NCBI GenBank assembly: GCA_029558835.1
Contig: JAKQDH010000206.1
Coordinates: forward strand, 32,713 to 96,712
Direction: 5' to 3'
Source: Planctomycetota bacterium
Lineage (GTDB): Bacteria; Planctomycetota; Phycisphaerae; UBA1845
DNA: 64,000 nucleotides
In this document: in pieces, positions 45,076-52,778 of the stretch
Position numbering within the stretch: the stretch's first letter is position 1
Layout: the number at the start of each line of letters is the position of its first letter
The notes under the pieces: model-generated
The model's database searches: none
The model's input: the letters and a program-made list of their open reading frames with translations, nothing else
Told to the model about the DNA's origin: nothing
Program-made: the position numbers and the translations under genes

Positions 45076-47904
45076 TCACTCCTGCGGGCAAGCGCGGACG
45101 ATCTCCAGGCGGGCCGAATACTGAGCGGAACGGAAGTCGGGTAGCTGCTCGCAAAGCTGCTCGACCTGGCCCTTGGTCATCTTGCCGCGCTTGGCGATGG
45201 TTACGTCGAGGGTGAGCGTGCCTGGGCCCGACAGGCCGCCTCGCAGGCCGGCCGGCAGCGACGACAGATCAACCTCCTGGTCAGTCTGAAAGAACTGGAA
45301 GCGGATGCTGGTGATCTTCGCGCCTTCCGCCTGAGCAAGGCGGACGGCGATTTCCTGTCGCAGCGCGCCCTTGGATGGCTTCCAGGGGATGCTGATCTGT
45401 TCGGCGGGGCCGACAGAGACCGTGATGCCGACGGAGTTGCTAATGATTTCGCCGGCAAGGGCAGTGATCTCCGCTTGGCCTTCGCGGTCGGCCAGGAGCA
45501 CGCCATCGGCGGACACCGAAACGATGCTCGGATTGCTGGAGCGCCACGCGACGTTGACCGAGGGCAAGGCTTTGCCGTTGTCGTCATAGCCGACAGCCGT
45601 AAGCCGGCGGGTGTCGCCGGGATTCAGGGTCAGCGCCCCGCCCGGCTGGACTTCCAGGCGGGCAAGCTCGGCCGGGGGTGGGGGCGGCTGCGGTTGTGGT
45701 GGTTGCGGCAGCTGCGGCGCAGTGCCCACCGGATCACCGAGGCGTGCATCCATGACCTCGGATTCGCTCAGTGGTGGGTTCACGTGACTGTAGTTGCCGC
45801 CAGCATGGTACAGACCGATCCTTCCCAGGCGGCACAGTTCACGTATTGCCCGCGTGACGCTCTGCACCGAAGTGGGTACGGGGAAGGTGAGCGTCTCGCG
45901 GTACTCCTTGTCCACGTCGCGGACGAGTCGGCTCTTCACCTGCTCAAGTCGCCCGGCCAAATGCTCCTGGAACACCATCGCAGGGAACAACTGCTGACTC
46001 AGGGCATCAACCACCTGCTCCTTGGTTATCGCGTTACCCAGGTTCTCTGGCTCTACTCTGTCGCCCGCGGGCGAAGCGCCGAAGGCCTCGAATCGCATGT
46101 ACTGGAGGCCGGCCCGCCGAATCGCGTCGGTAATATACCTGCGGTCCTCCCGCCCGATCCGATCGTATTCATCCCTCCGTGCGTTGTCGCCCGCGCGTTC
46201 GGCCTGGTCTCGCAGTTCCTTCGCCGCCAAGCATCGCTGCGCCCACTTGCTAAGGTCGGCGTTCTGCTCAAGGTTGAAGTCTCTGGCACGCGGCTCCAAA
46301 AGTAGAACCTGATTGCGGACGGACAGCCCGTGGTAGAGGTCATGCCGCTCGTCCGGCGCCAGCAGGCGCGGCGCAAGCACTACGCGCAGCCGGTCCTTGC
46401 GAAGTGTGTCAAGCGCAGCCTTCGTGTCCTCCGCACCCGCAAAGACCACGGTGCTTTCCGTCTCGCGGAAGACCTCAGTCGTCCAGATCGCGCGGAGGAG
46501 GGCCTTGGACTTCGAGCCATCGGGGTCGATAGTGAGGCTACGGAACTCGACCTTGGCGTCGGCGTTCTCTTCCATGTCGAAGAAGAATTGATCCTGGGCG
46601 GCATGAAAGTGAGAGGCGTACTTACGGAAGGCAAGCAGGGTCTGCTCGAAGTCGTTGATGTCGGCTCCGGGCAGAATCACATGCCGAATCAACTCCTCGC
46701 GGTTGGCCCCGCGGGTTCGACCTTCACCGACGAGTGTGTAGAGCATCGTCGCGGCAGCGATGCGTTCGCTCAGTGGGTACCGTGCGAGTTCTTCGACGTT
46801 CGACTTCGCGCGGTTGATGAGGTCCCCTCCGGGGTCCAGGTCCTGGAGCCGCATCGCTGTTTCCAGGTCACGAAGTGTCGCGTGGCCTGCGGTGATGACG
46901 TCCTCGGACTCGTGCGTCGCTCGGACAAGGTGGGCAAGGAACCCAAGCGACCCCCGGATGTTTTGGAAACCGCCGCGCTGTGGCACACGCTCCAGAATCA
47001 GCGTCAGAAGCTCTGGCTGAAACGGGTAGCACTCGCGCATCCGGCTGCGGAAGCCTTCTGAGTCGAAGGTCGGGACGAACCGTCGCCACGTGTTTAGCAG
47101 ACTGTCGATGGTGCCGGCCACGGCAGTGGGGTTGAAGGTCAGGAAGTTCTGGAACAACCGGTGCAATACGACCCGGGCCTTGTCCGCTGGCGTTGACCTC
47201 GCAAACTGGACACGGACGTTGGGCACACGGACGAGCGTGGCACCCGGCTCCTGGCCCGCGTCGTAGATGCCGGCGAAGATGGTTACCTGAGGTGAGCGGT
47301 TGCCCAACTCGGAGAGCATCTGTAAGAAGGCGATGTTCTGCCGCCGCAAGGCGTCGTCAGAGATCATCCGAATGCCCTGCTCCAGTTCGTCAAGTATGAC
47401 GACGAGGTGTCGGTCACCTACGGCTTCCAGGACTTGCCGATCGTCGGGGTAGACCTCGTAGCGCCCACGGACCGAAAGCCCCGCTTCGCTGAAGATGAAG
47501 TCCCACAAACGCATCAAGGGGTGATCTGTGTACTTGTGAGCAACGACGACGGCATTGGTAGGACTGCTCAGCGACAAACCATGCCGCGACAGCCAGCGGC
47601 CCCCGTCGCTGGAGTGCTTCAGTAGGTGGTAGATAAGCACCAGCAGGTGCGACTTGCCGCTCCCCTTGAGCCCCTCAAAGAGAAACAGGGCCGGGGTGCT
47701 GCTCCGTTGCGCAAAACGGTCGTTGAGGCGGTTTACGACGCGCTTGATGTCGGCAGTCGGGTACGTGAGGCTGAGAAAAGCCTCGGGCTTCGATTCCAGC
47801 TTGCGGTGCCGGCGGTCTCCGAGGTTGCGGAGGTCGATGATCCCCTCAACGCCGTCATCGGAGAGGACCTCCGGGCGCGGAGTCAGGTACTGCGCATAGC
47901 TCAT
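45076..47904 (-). CDS. DUF499-type ATPase with an Ig-like (BIG2) domain
   Basis: This 942-residue ATPase has Walker A GLKGSGKS (Lys84), Walker B HLVVILDELEQG near 170, an arginine-bearing winged region and a long helical C-terminal half of the kind in DUF499/COG1483 proteins. A winged-helix-like segment (FPVPTSVQSVTRAIREL) precedes a proline-rich linker (QPPQPQPPPPP). Then an Ig-like domain of the BIG2 kind (about 742-826: LNPGDTRRLTAVGYDDNGK...VAWRSSNPSIVSVSADG...GQAEITA) and a final 100-residue domain follow. BIG2 is normally found on cell-surface proteins, so finding it in this cytoplasmic ATPase is unusual. The ATG at 47904 lies 24 bases after the HTH stop. Confidence 0.85.
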   Translation of the reverse strand: MSYAQYLTPRPEVLSDDGVEGIIDLRNLGDRRHRKLESKPEAFLSLTYPTADIKRVVNRLNDRFAQRSSTPALFLFEGLKGSGKSHLLVLIYHLLKHSSDGGRWLSRHGLSLSSPTNAVVVAHKYTDHPLMRLWDFIFSEAGLSVRGRYEVYPDDRQVLEAVGDRHLVVILDELEQGIRMISDDALRRQNIAFLQMLSELGNRSPQVTIFAGIYDAGQEPGATLVRVPNVRVQFARSTPADKARVVLHRLFQNFLTFNPTAVAGTIDSLLNTWRRFVPTFDSEGFRSRMRECYPFQPELLTLILERVPQRGGFQNIRGSLGFLAHLVRATHESEDVITAGHATLRDLETAMRLQDLDPGGDLINRAKSNVEELARYPLSERIAAATMLYTLVGEGRTRGANREELIRHVILPGADINDFEQTLLAFRKYASHFHAAQDQFFFDMEENADAKVEFRSLTIDPDGSKSKALLRAIWTTEVFRETESTVVFAGAEDTKAALDTLRKDRLRVVLAPRLLAPDERHDLYHGLSVRNQVLLLEPRARDFNLEQNADLSKWAQRCLAAKELRDQAERAGDNARRDEYDRIGREDRRYITDAIRRAGLQYMRFEAFGASPAGDRVEPENLGNAITKEQVVDALSQQLFPAMVFQEHLAGRLEQVKSRLVRDVDKEYRETLTFPVPTSVQSVTRAIRELCRLGRIGLYHAGGNYSHVNPPLSESEVMDARLGDPVGTAPQLPQPPQPQPPPPPAELARLEVQPGGALTLNPGDTRRLTAVGYDDNGKALPSVNVAWRSSNPSIVSVSADGVLLADREGQAEITALAGEIISNSVGITVSVGPAEQISIPWKPSKGALRQEIAVRLAQAEGAKITSIRFQFFQTDQEVDLSSLPAGLRGGLSGPGTLTLDVTIAKRGKMTKGQVEQLCEQLPDFRSAQYSARLEIVRACPQE

Positions 47905-47927
47905 GTTCCGAGTCCCTCGATTGCCGC

Positions 47928-48116
47928 TCAGCCGGTCGGCTTCCGGTTCCCTAACCACTGATCAATGATGCCTCTGTGAAACCGCCAGTGGCGGCCGACC
48001 TTCTGCGCGGGCAACTTGCCTTCCTGGGCCAGCTTGTAGAGCGTGGACCGGGAGATCTTCAGGTACTTCGACAGCTCGGCGATAGTCAACACCGTGTCCG
48101 GTGGCGACTTGGCCAT
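47928..48116 (-). CDS. excisionase-type helix-turn-helix regulator
   Basis: This 62-residue protein is one HTH_17 domain: LTIAELSKYLKISRSTLYKLAQEGKLPAQKVGRHWRFHRGIIDQWL, with the winged 'GRHWRF' typical of MerR/excisionase-like DNA binders. The ATG at 48116 follows AAAGGGAGGG. It is the first gene of the defence operon and the only obvious DNA-binding regulator, and a 27-bp perfect palindrome covers the promoter just upstream. This suggests that it controls the operon. Direct binding is inferred. Confidence 0.8.
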   Translation of the reverse strand: MAKSPPDTVLTIAELSKYLKISRSTLYKLAQEGKLPAQKVGRHWRFHRGIIDQWLGNRKPTG

Positions 48117-48172
48117 GGGGCCCTCCCTTTCGACTGGGGCCGGCTTCGGCTGCCCCCGAAGGCGACCTCCCC

Positions 48173-48201
48173 ATTTGACAGTTGTTCCCAACGTGTGTCA
48201 A
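48173..48201 (-). promoter_or_regulatory. promoter embedded in a 27-bp palindromic operator
   Basis: On the - strand a -35 box TTGACA (48201-48196) and a -10-like TCAAAT (48178-48173) are 17 bases apart. The span 48175-48201 is a palindrome with arms TTGACA and TGTCAA and inner arms GTT and AAC. A repressor binding this site would cover both boxes. It lies about 60 bases from the HTH start codon. Confidence 0.7.
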
Positions 48202-48554
48202 TCGTTTCCATCCCGCGCGAGTGAGCGACCGTGGGCACCCGCGCCACCGGGCATTGCACCCTTGCACCCACCACGTGCAGCACCTAGGGTGTCCCCCCCC
48301 GGGCTGGAGGGTCAGGACTCGGGAGGTTCTGCGGTAGGCAGCCCCGGCGCCGGCCGGCCGAAGTTGCGGCTCGGTCCCCCCTTGCGGCCGGAACCACCAC
48401 CACGTGACCGCTCTTCGGCGACGCCCCCGTAGTTTGCCCACTACGGGGTGGGGTTGCCCCGAGTCCCGGCCCGCCCCCAGGCGTAGCTCGCCGGCATTCT
48501 AGGGACACGCGAGGTCCGGGTGGGCGTAGCCGCCGGCGCGGACGCAGCGCACGC
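48202..48554. other. spacer between defence operon and phage late genes
   Basis: These 353 bases are GC-rich, with a C8 run near 48292-48299 and inverted repeats such as CCCCGTAGTTTG / CACTACGGGG around 48425-48450, which could terminate the leftward phage transcript. No coding frame is convincing. This is the border between the defence genes and phage structural genes. Confidence 0.4.
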
Positions 48555-49028
48555 TTATGGCCTTCGCCACCATACCCGCTCCGCCGGGAACTTCCCCAGG
48601 GGGCAGCGCCAGGCCCGGAACTTGCGCTTCCAGCGGAGTTGGGAGAACGGCCACCAGCGGGATCGGGGGCAGCGGCAGGATTCGACGACGCAGTATTGGC
48701 AGCCCTCGATGGTGCGTCGGCCGCCGCAGGCTTGGCCGGGTTTGCCGTCGCAGAAGGCGCGGCGACAGGCCTCGATCTCGGGGGAGACCGTGCCACCGGC
48801 CACGGTCAGCAGGAAGGCGCGGGCCAGCACGTACACGTCGTCGAAATGGATCAAAGCATAGGCGACGCCACGCAAGAGCCTGCCGAGGGAGCGGACGACG
48901 CGGATATCCAACGGCGGCCGGGGCGTCCGGGCATCAAGCATCGCTCGCTGACTGGGAAGCAGGTTACCCGCCGACCGGTCGCCTCCCGACGCAACGATGC
49001 GGGTGTTGTCGGTATGCGCGGGCGTCAT
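48555..49028 (-). CDS. cysteine-rich phage protein of unknown function
   Basis: This 157-residue protein starts at the ATG at 49028, next to the stop of the preceding gene (TGAgtcgATG). The second half is rich in cysteine (ACRRAFCDG, QACGGRR, GCQYCVVESCRC, WRCPLG), suggesting zinc binding or disulfides. It is the last gene of the late operon. A position next to the tail genes suggests a distal tail or lysis-related protein, but nothing identifies it. Confidence 0.5.
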   Translation of the reverse strand: MTPAHTDNTRIVASGGDRSAGNLLPSQRAMLDARTPRPPLDIRVVRSLGRLLRGVAYALIHFDDVYVLARAFLLTVAGGTVSPEIEACRRAFCDGKPGQACGGRRTIEGCQYCVVESCRCPRSRWWPFSQLRWKRKFRAWRCPLGKFPAERVWWRRP

Positions 49029-49032
49029 CGAC

Positions 49033-50544
49033 TCAACATCCTCCACAAGTCGCACGCAGCAGGCCGCTCGGGTCGCTCCTCAACTGGACCGAACCCTCCC
49101 ATACCTCCGGCGCGGTCGCGCCGGTCTTGCGGCTGGCCCGGGCGGGGACCGCGAAGTCGAGCAAGTTGCAGCCCACCGCACAGCAGGCGACCAGGTGGTC
49201 GTCGTACTGGGTGCCCTCGACAATGTCCGGCCAGGGCGGGTCCGTGTCGTGCCCGAGCTGGCCCTCCCACTCGAACGCCCACGGTGGCGTGAACGGGCGG
49301 CCGTTGTCATCGAGGAACAGCACACGCTCGCCTTCTACCGACCACGCTTGGCTTGCGCCCGAGCCGTACAGGCCGGGCGTACAGGGGTCAGGGCCGAGGA
49401 AGTAGACTTCCTCCTGGTGCCGCGGGTCTTCGGGTGGCAGCCAGCTCCGCGTCAGGTAGACCAGCGGATCGAAGTGCGGAAACGCGGTGCCGATGTTGCG
49501 CCGCACGCCCAGCTCGAACTGGGCGCCGAATTCCGCGGCCGCGTACAGGTGCGGTTCGAGGCCACCGCCGGGCAGCCGTTGCCCGGTATTCAGCAGCGTC
49601 AGTTCGAGCCAGACGCGGCAGTACTTCAGTACCAGATCACAGGTGAACGCGTGTCCGCACTTGGCCAGGCGGCAGTTGAGTTGCCGCACGGTAGGCCACT
49701 CGTCCCAAGCCATCGGCTCGGCCGGCCACGCACGTTCCCACCAGCCCTGCTTGTAGTGCTGGTAGGAGTAGTTCTCGCCATAGTGGTCCAGGCGGTCCAT
49801 GTTGGGGCCGTGCAGGCTGGAGACCAGCGCCAGGGCGGCGTTCTTGATGGCCACGATGGTCGGGTTGCGCCCGGGCGCCCCGAGCACGTCCCTGAAGGCG
49901 GCGTTGCCCAAGTCGAAGCCGAAGTAGTTGAAGATGTGCTGGTGAGGCGCGATGAAGTAGTCGCCCGTCTGAGCGCTCTTCCCCCAGCAGCGGTGCATCA
50001 TGGGCGTGACCATGCAGGGGTGGTGCTGAATGAAGCCCATGCCACGCTGGCTCATCCGCGCGCCACAGCGCACGAATACCGGCACGTAAAACGGCGACGG
50101 CGGCCACGGCTTACGCCGCGTGCACTGTTGGTATTCCCGCCCCCCTTGAAGAACGGCACGCCCCGACCATTCCTCGAAGTGGCCACAGGAACCCGAGCAC
50201 TCGGAACCGTATGGAGACCACTCATCGTATTCTTGGCCGTCAGGAGTGTGCTTCGTAGCGATGGCGAAGATGACTCTGGTGTCGCCGTTAACTTCGTTCC
50301 CCTCGGGTACGCCGTGCGGCCCGGGCGGCGCGCCGATGTAGGCGAAGCGACCGCAACTCCAGGGTGTGCGGTCCACGCCGTCCGCGTCGCCGCTGTAAGC
50401 GTTCGGGTGTCTGCGCGCTTGTCGATGCCCGTCCAGGCTCGCCCCGCCCAGCGGCACGTAGTTCTGCGTGCACAGCTCGTTCGGCCACGCGCGCCAGTCG
50501 CAAGGGCCGTCATACTCATAACACCAGAACGTCGGGTCGCTCAT
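49033..50544 (-). CDS. large Cys/Trp-rich phage protein (distal tail or host contact?)
   Basis: This 503-residue protein is rich in Trp, Tyr, His and Cys (WCYEYDGPCDW, GSCGHFEEW, MMHRCWGK, HQHIFNYFGFDL, LAKCGHAFTC). No family is recognised. The ATG at 50544 overlaps the stop of the preceding gene by four bases. Its location after tape measure and tail genes is where host-recognition or baseplate proteins of siphophages lie, so a tip or receptor-binding protein is a fair guess. The absence of glycine repeats argues against a simple fibre. Confidence 0.55.
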   Translation of the reverse strand: MSDPTFWCYEYDGPCDWRAWPNELCTQNYVPLGGASLDGHRQARRHPNAYSGDADGVDRTPWSCGRFAYIGAPPGPHGVPEGNEVNGDTRVIFAIATKHTPDGQEYDEWSPYGSECSGSCGHFEEWSGRAVLQGGREYQQCTRRKPWPPSPFYVPVFVRCGARMSQRGMGFIQHHPCMVTPMMHRCWGKSAQTGDYFIAPHQHIFNYFGFDLGNAAFRDVLGAPGRNPTIVAIKNAALALVSSLHGPNMDRLDHYGENYSYQHYKQGWWERAWPAEPMAWDEWPTVRQLNCRLAKCGHAFTCDLVLKYCRVWLELTLLNTGQRLPGGGLEPHLYAAAEFGAQFELGVRRNIGTAFPHFDPLVYLTRSWLPPEDPRHQEEVYFLGPDPCTPGLYGSGASQAWSVEGERVLFLDDNGRPFTPPWAFEWEGQLGHDTDPPWPDIVEGTQYDDHLVACCAVGCNLLDFAVPARASRKTGATAPEVWEGSVQLRSDPSGLLRATCGGC

Positions 50545-51104
50545 GTCGGAAAGCCCTTGGGCTCGTTGCTGAAGAACACCGTGCACACGACCGGCACCTC
50601 GTAGTACACATAGCCGAACAGGTAGCCCGACGAGCCGACGCCGAAAGCGCCGACCGAAGTCTTGACGTTAGGACCGCTGTGAAGCACCGGGCGCAGGTAG
50701 CCGTCGTCACAGAGCGCCAGGCCGACAGTCTGGTAAGCCACGTCGCTGTACCCGCTTACGCGCGGCGGCGGTGGCCCGGGCCAGGGGTGATAGGGCTGCC
50801 CGCCGACCAGGCCGCGGATTGGATGCGTGGTGACCAGCACCGCCGCGCCGTCTTCAGCGCCCGGGTGGTCGGGGTACAGGAACAACTCCTGGGGCGGCGG
50901 GGCCGGCGGACTGCCTGATTCACTTCCCGAGCCGGTCCCTTCACCGAGCAGGCGTAGCTGTTGCCCCCAAAGCAGCCAGCGCGGCGGGATCGCCAGCGTG
51001 GCGTAAGCGCATTCCGCGTAGTTGCGGGAGTAGAGGTGGGGGTCGAACGTCTCGTTCTCGCGCTCGAAGGCGTAGGCCGGGATGTCCTGGACGGGGCCGG
51101 ACAC
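50541..51104 (-). CDS. phage protein of unknown function (tail region)
   Basis: This 187-residue protein starts at a GTG at 51104, eight bases after AGGAG, just beyond the stop of the preceding gene. It has a Tyr/Asp-rich beginning (DIPAYAFERENETFDPHLYSRNYAE), a Gly/Ser/Pro linker in the middle and a Tyr/Gly-rich end (GYLFGYVYYEVPVV). It overlaps the next gene by four bases. A tail-tip or structural role is inferred only from its place. Confidence 0.55.
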   Translation of the reverse strand: MSGPVQDIPAYAFERENETFDPHLYSRNYAECAYATLAIPPRWLLWGQQLRLLGEGTGSGSESGSPPAPPPQELFLYPDHPGAEDGAAVLVTTHPIRGLVGGQPYHPWPGPPPPRVSGYSDVAYQTVGLALCDDGYLRPVLHSGPNVKTSVGAFGVGSSGYLFGYVYYEVPVVCTVFFSNEPKGFPT

Positions 51105-51106
51105 GG

Positions 51107-51964
51107 CTATACTCCTGGCGCCGGAATGCCGTCCACGACCGGGTAGTTGGGCACGGGGCCAATGGCCGCGAACTTCGGCAGTTGCATGACGTAGGGGCGG
51201 CCGCCGATGCGGGCCAGGGGCATGACGGTGACCCAGTCTTGCAGTTCGCCCTCGACGATGAAGGGGCTGTAGTAGACAGTGCGAACCATCGGCCACGGCC
51301 ATGCCAGGAAGGCGTCGCCGGTAATCTCAAATCCGCCTTCCGTGGCGGCCACCTGTTGGACGATGAGCCAGGTCTCGTGCACCTCGCGGACGATCACGAA
51401 CTCCAGGCCGGTGCTGGCGCCGCCGCCAAGGCGGGCGACAGCCCAGGCGACATCAGGATCATCGCGCTGCTCTTCTGGCTGGACCCACAGCAATTGTGCC
51501 AAGCCGGCGCCGCCCGACAGCAGCCAGCGGGTTTCATCCGGCTCGATGTCCGCGTAGTCATCATCGTTGCTCTGCATCTCGACGCGGACAACGCACGCCC
51601 CGGACACGCAGGCCCGCACGATGTCGCCGGCAGCCGCGGGCTCCAAGAGGACCACGAAGCGGCCGCGATGGCCATCCGCGGGCACCACACCGGACATGGC
51701 GACGCGGTTCTGGAACTCCTCCAGGTTATCGGTGGGGTCGATCAGCGGGCCGGCCAAGCCTAGCACAGCAAAGCGATCCAGTACGGCCCCGCTGTCGTTG
51801 CGTACCGGGATGATGCCCGTCTGTCGCTGCTCGCGCTGGCTGCCAGAGGCCCGGTTATGCTGCCGGGCCTGAAAGTCGCGCGCGGCGTCGATGAAGGTGT
51901 TGAACGTGCTGGCCGCGATCTTGAGCGGATCGCCACGCCGGACCTTGTGCAGCTCGCCCGCCAT
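51107..51964 (-). CDS. phage structural protein of unknown function
   Basis: This 285-residue protein has a basic, Gln-rich start (FIDAARDFQARQHNRASGSQ) and then an all-beta body (VVPADGHRGRFVVLLEPAAAGDIVRACVSG). It overlaps the next upstream gene by one base (TGATG). The location after the tape measure suggests a tail-tip or baseplate protein. No enzymatic motif is visible. Confidence 0.55.
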   Translation of the reverse strand: MAGELHKVRRGDPLKIAASTFNTFIDAARDFQARQHNRASGSQREQRQTGIIPVRNDSGAVLDRFAVLGLAGPLIDPTDNLEEFQNRVAMSGVVPADGHRGRFVVLLEPAAAGDIVRACVSGACVVRVEMQSNDDDYADIEPDETRWLLSGGAGLAQLLWVQPEEQRDDPDVAWAVARLGGGASTGLEFVIVREVHETWLIVQQVAATEGGFEITGDAFLAWPWPMVRTVYYSPFIVEGELQDWVTVMPLARIGGRPYVMQLPKFAAIGPVPNYPVVDGIPAPGV

Positions 51965-52770
51965 CAGATGCCCAACTGCGAGAAGTCGCCGTAGTCGTAG
52001 ACCTTCTCCACGTACACCGCAGCCGGCCGCTTTGTCAGCGCTTGCGCCGCCTCGTCCACGGCATCGACGTAGCGCACCCAGAGGTACTCCCAGCCCTTCT
52101 TAGCGATCCCCGTGATGTCGCCGACGACCAAGCCGGTCTCATTCGGGTTGGCCGCGAACTTGTAGTTCAGCTCCCAGTCACCGCCGCCGCGCTTGCTGCC
52201 GCCAGCGCCGAGGAAGAGCACTTCCCCCTGGGCGAACCCGCGCCAAGTGGCGCCATTCACCTTGCCCGTGAGGTTGAACAGGACGCCCTTGTACGCATCC
52301 GTCACGAATGCGTCGGGCAGGTACCACGTCTCCGACCACTGATAAGCGCGCACGGCGATATCGACGCCCTCGACAGCGTCGGGCGTCACGCCGATGAGCT
52401 GCTTGCAGTTCGGCGCGGTCTTGCCCGGCGGCGCGTAGGAGCCCACCGTCGCGCGGCTATGGGCGATATGTTGGGTCCCGCCGCCGGTGTCGAAGGAGAA
52501 GACGGACTCATTCGTCGGCTGAATGATGCCCCAACGGACAGCCACCTCCCAGAGGCCATTGCCCGCTTCTTCGGGGTCGATCGACTCGCGTGGAATCAGC
52601 ACCAAGCCGTTCCCGTACACGTCGAACCAAAGCGGCGCATAGGCATCGACGGCTGCAATCGCCTCGACCTCCTCCACTGCCCCCCTCACGAGGTAATGAC
52701 GCTCGTCCCAGGGATTGCTGCTCACCGAACAGCGGCGGCTGCCGTGCTTCTCCTCGACGGTGATCGGCAT
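51964..52770 (-). CDS. phage tail-associated protein of unknown function
   Basis: This 268-residue protein follows the tape measure by eight bases. It has an opening with CSVSSNPWDERHYLVRGAVEE, a Gly-rich middle and a C-terminal Tyr-rich segment (YVEKVYDYGDFSQLG). This is the usual place of distal-tail or tail-tip proteins in siphophages. Nothing beyond position supports an assignment. Confidence 0.55.
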   Translation of the reverse strand: MPITVEEKHGSRRCSVSSNPWDERHYLVRGAVEEVEAIAAVDAYAPLWFDVYGNGLVLIPRESIDPEEAGNGLWEVAVRWGIIQPTNESVFSFDTGGGTQHIAHSRATVGSYAPPGKTAPNCKQLIGVTPDAVEGVDIAVRAYQWSETWYLPDAFVTDAYKGVLFNLTGKVNGATWRGFAQGEVLFLGAGGSKRGGGDWELNYKFAANPNETGLVVGDITGIAKKGWEYLWVRYVDAVDEAAQALTKRPAAVYVEKVYDYGDFSQLGI

Positions 52771-52778
52771 CGCGCACC

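Noticed and set aside
35831..48116. Naming the operon DISARM or BREX.
   Set aside because: No DrmA/DrmB (DUF1998) pair and no BrxA/BrxB/BrxL were seen; only the PglZ, methylase and SNF2 parts are shared.
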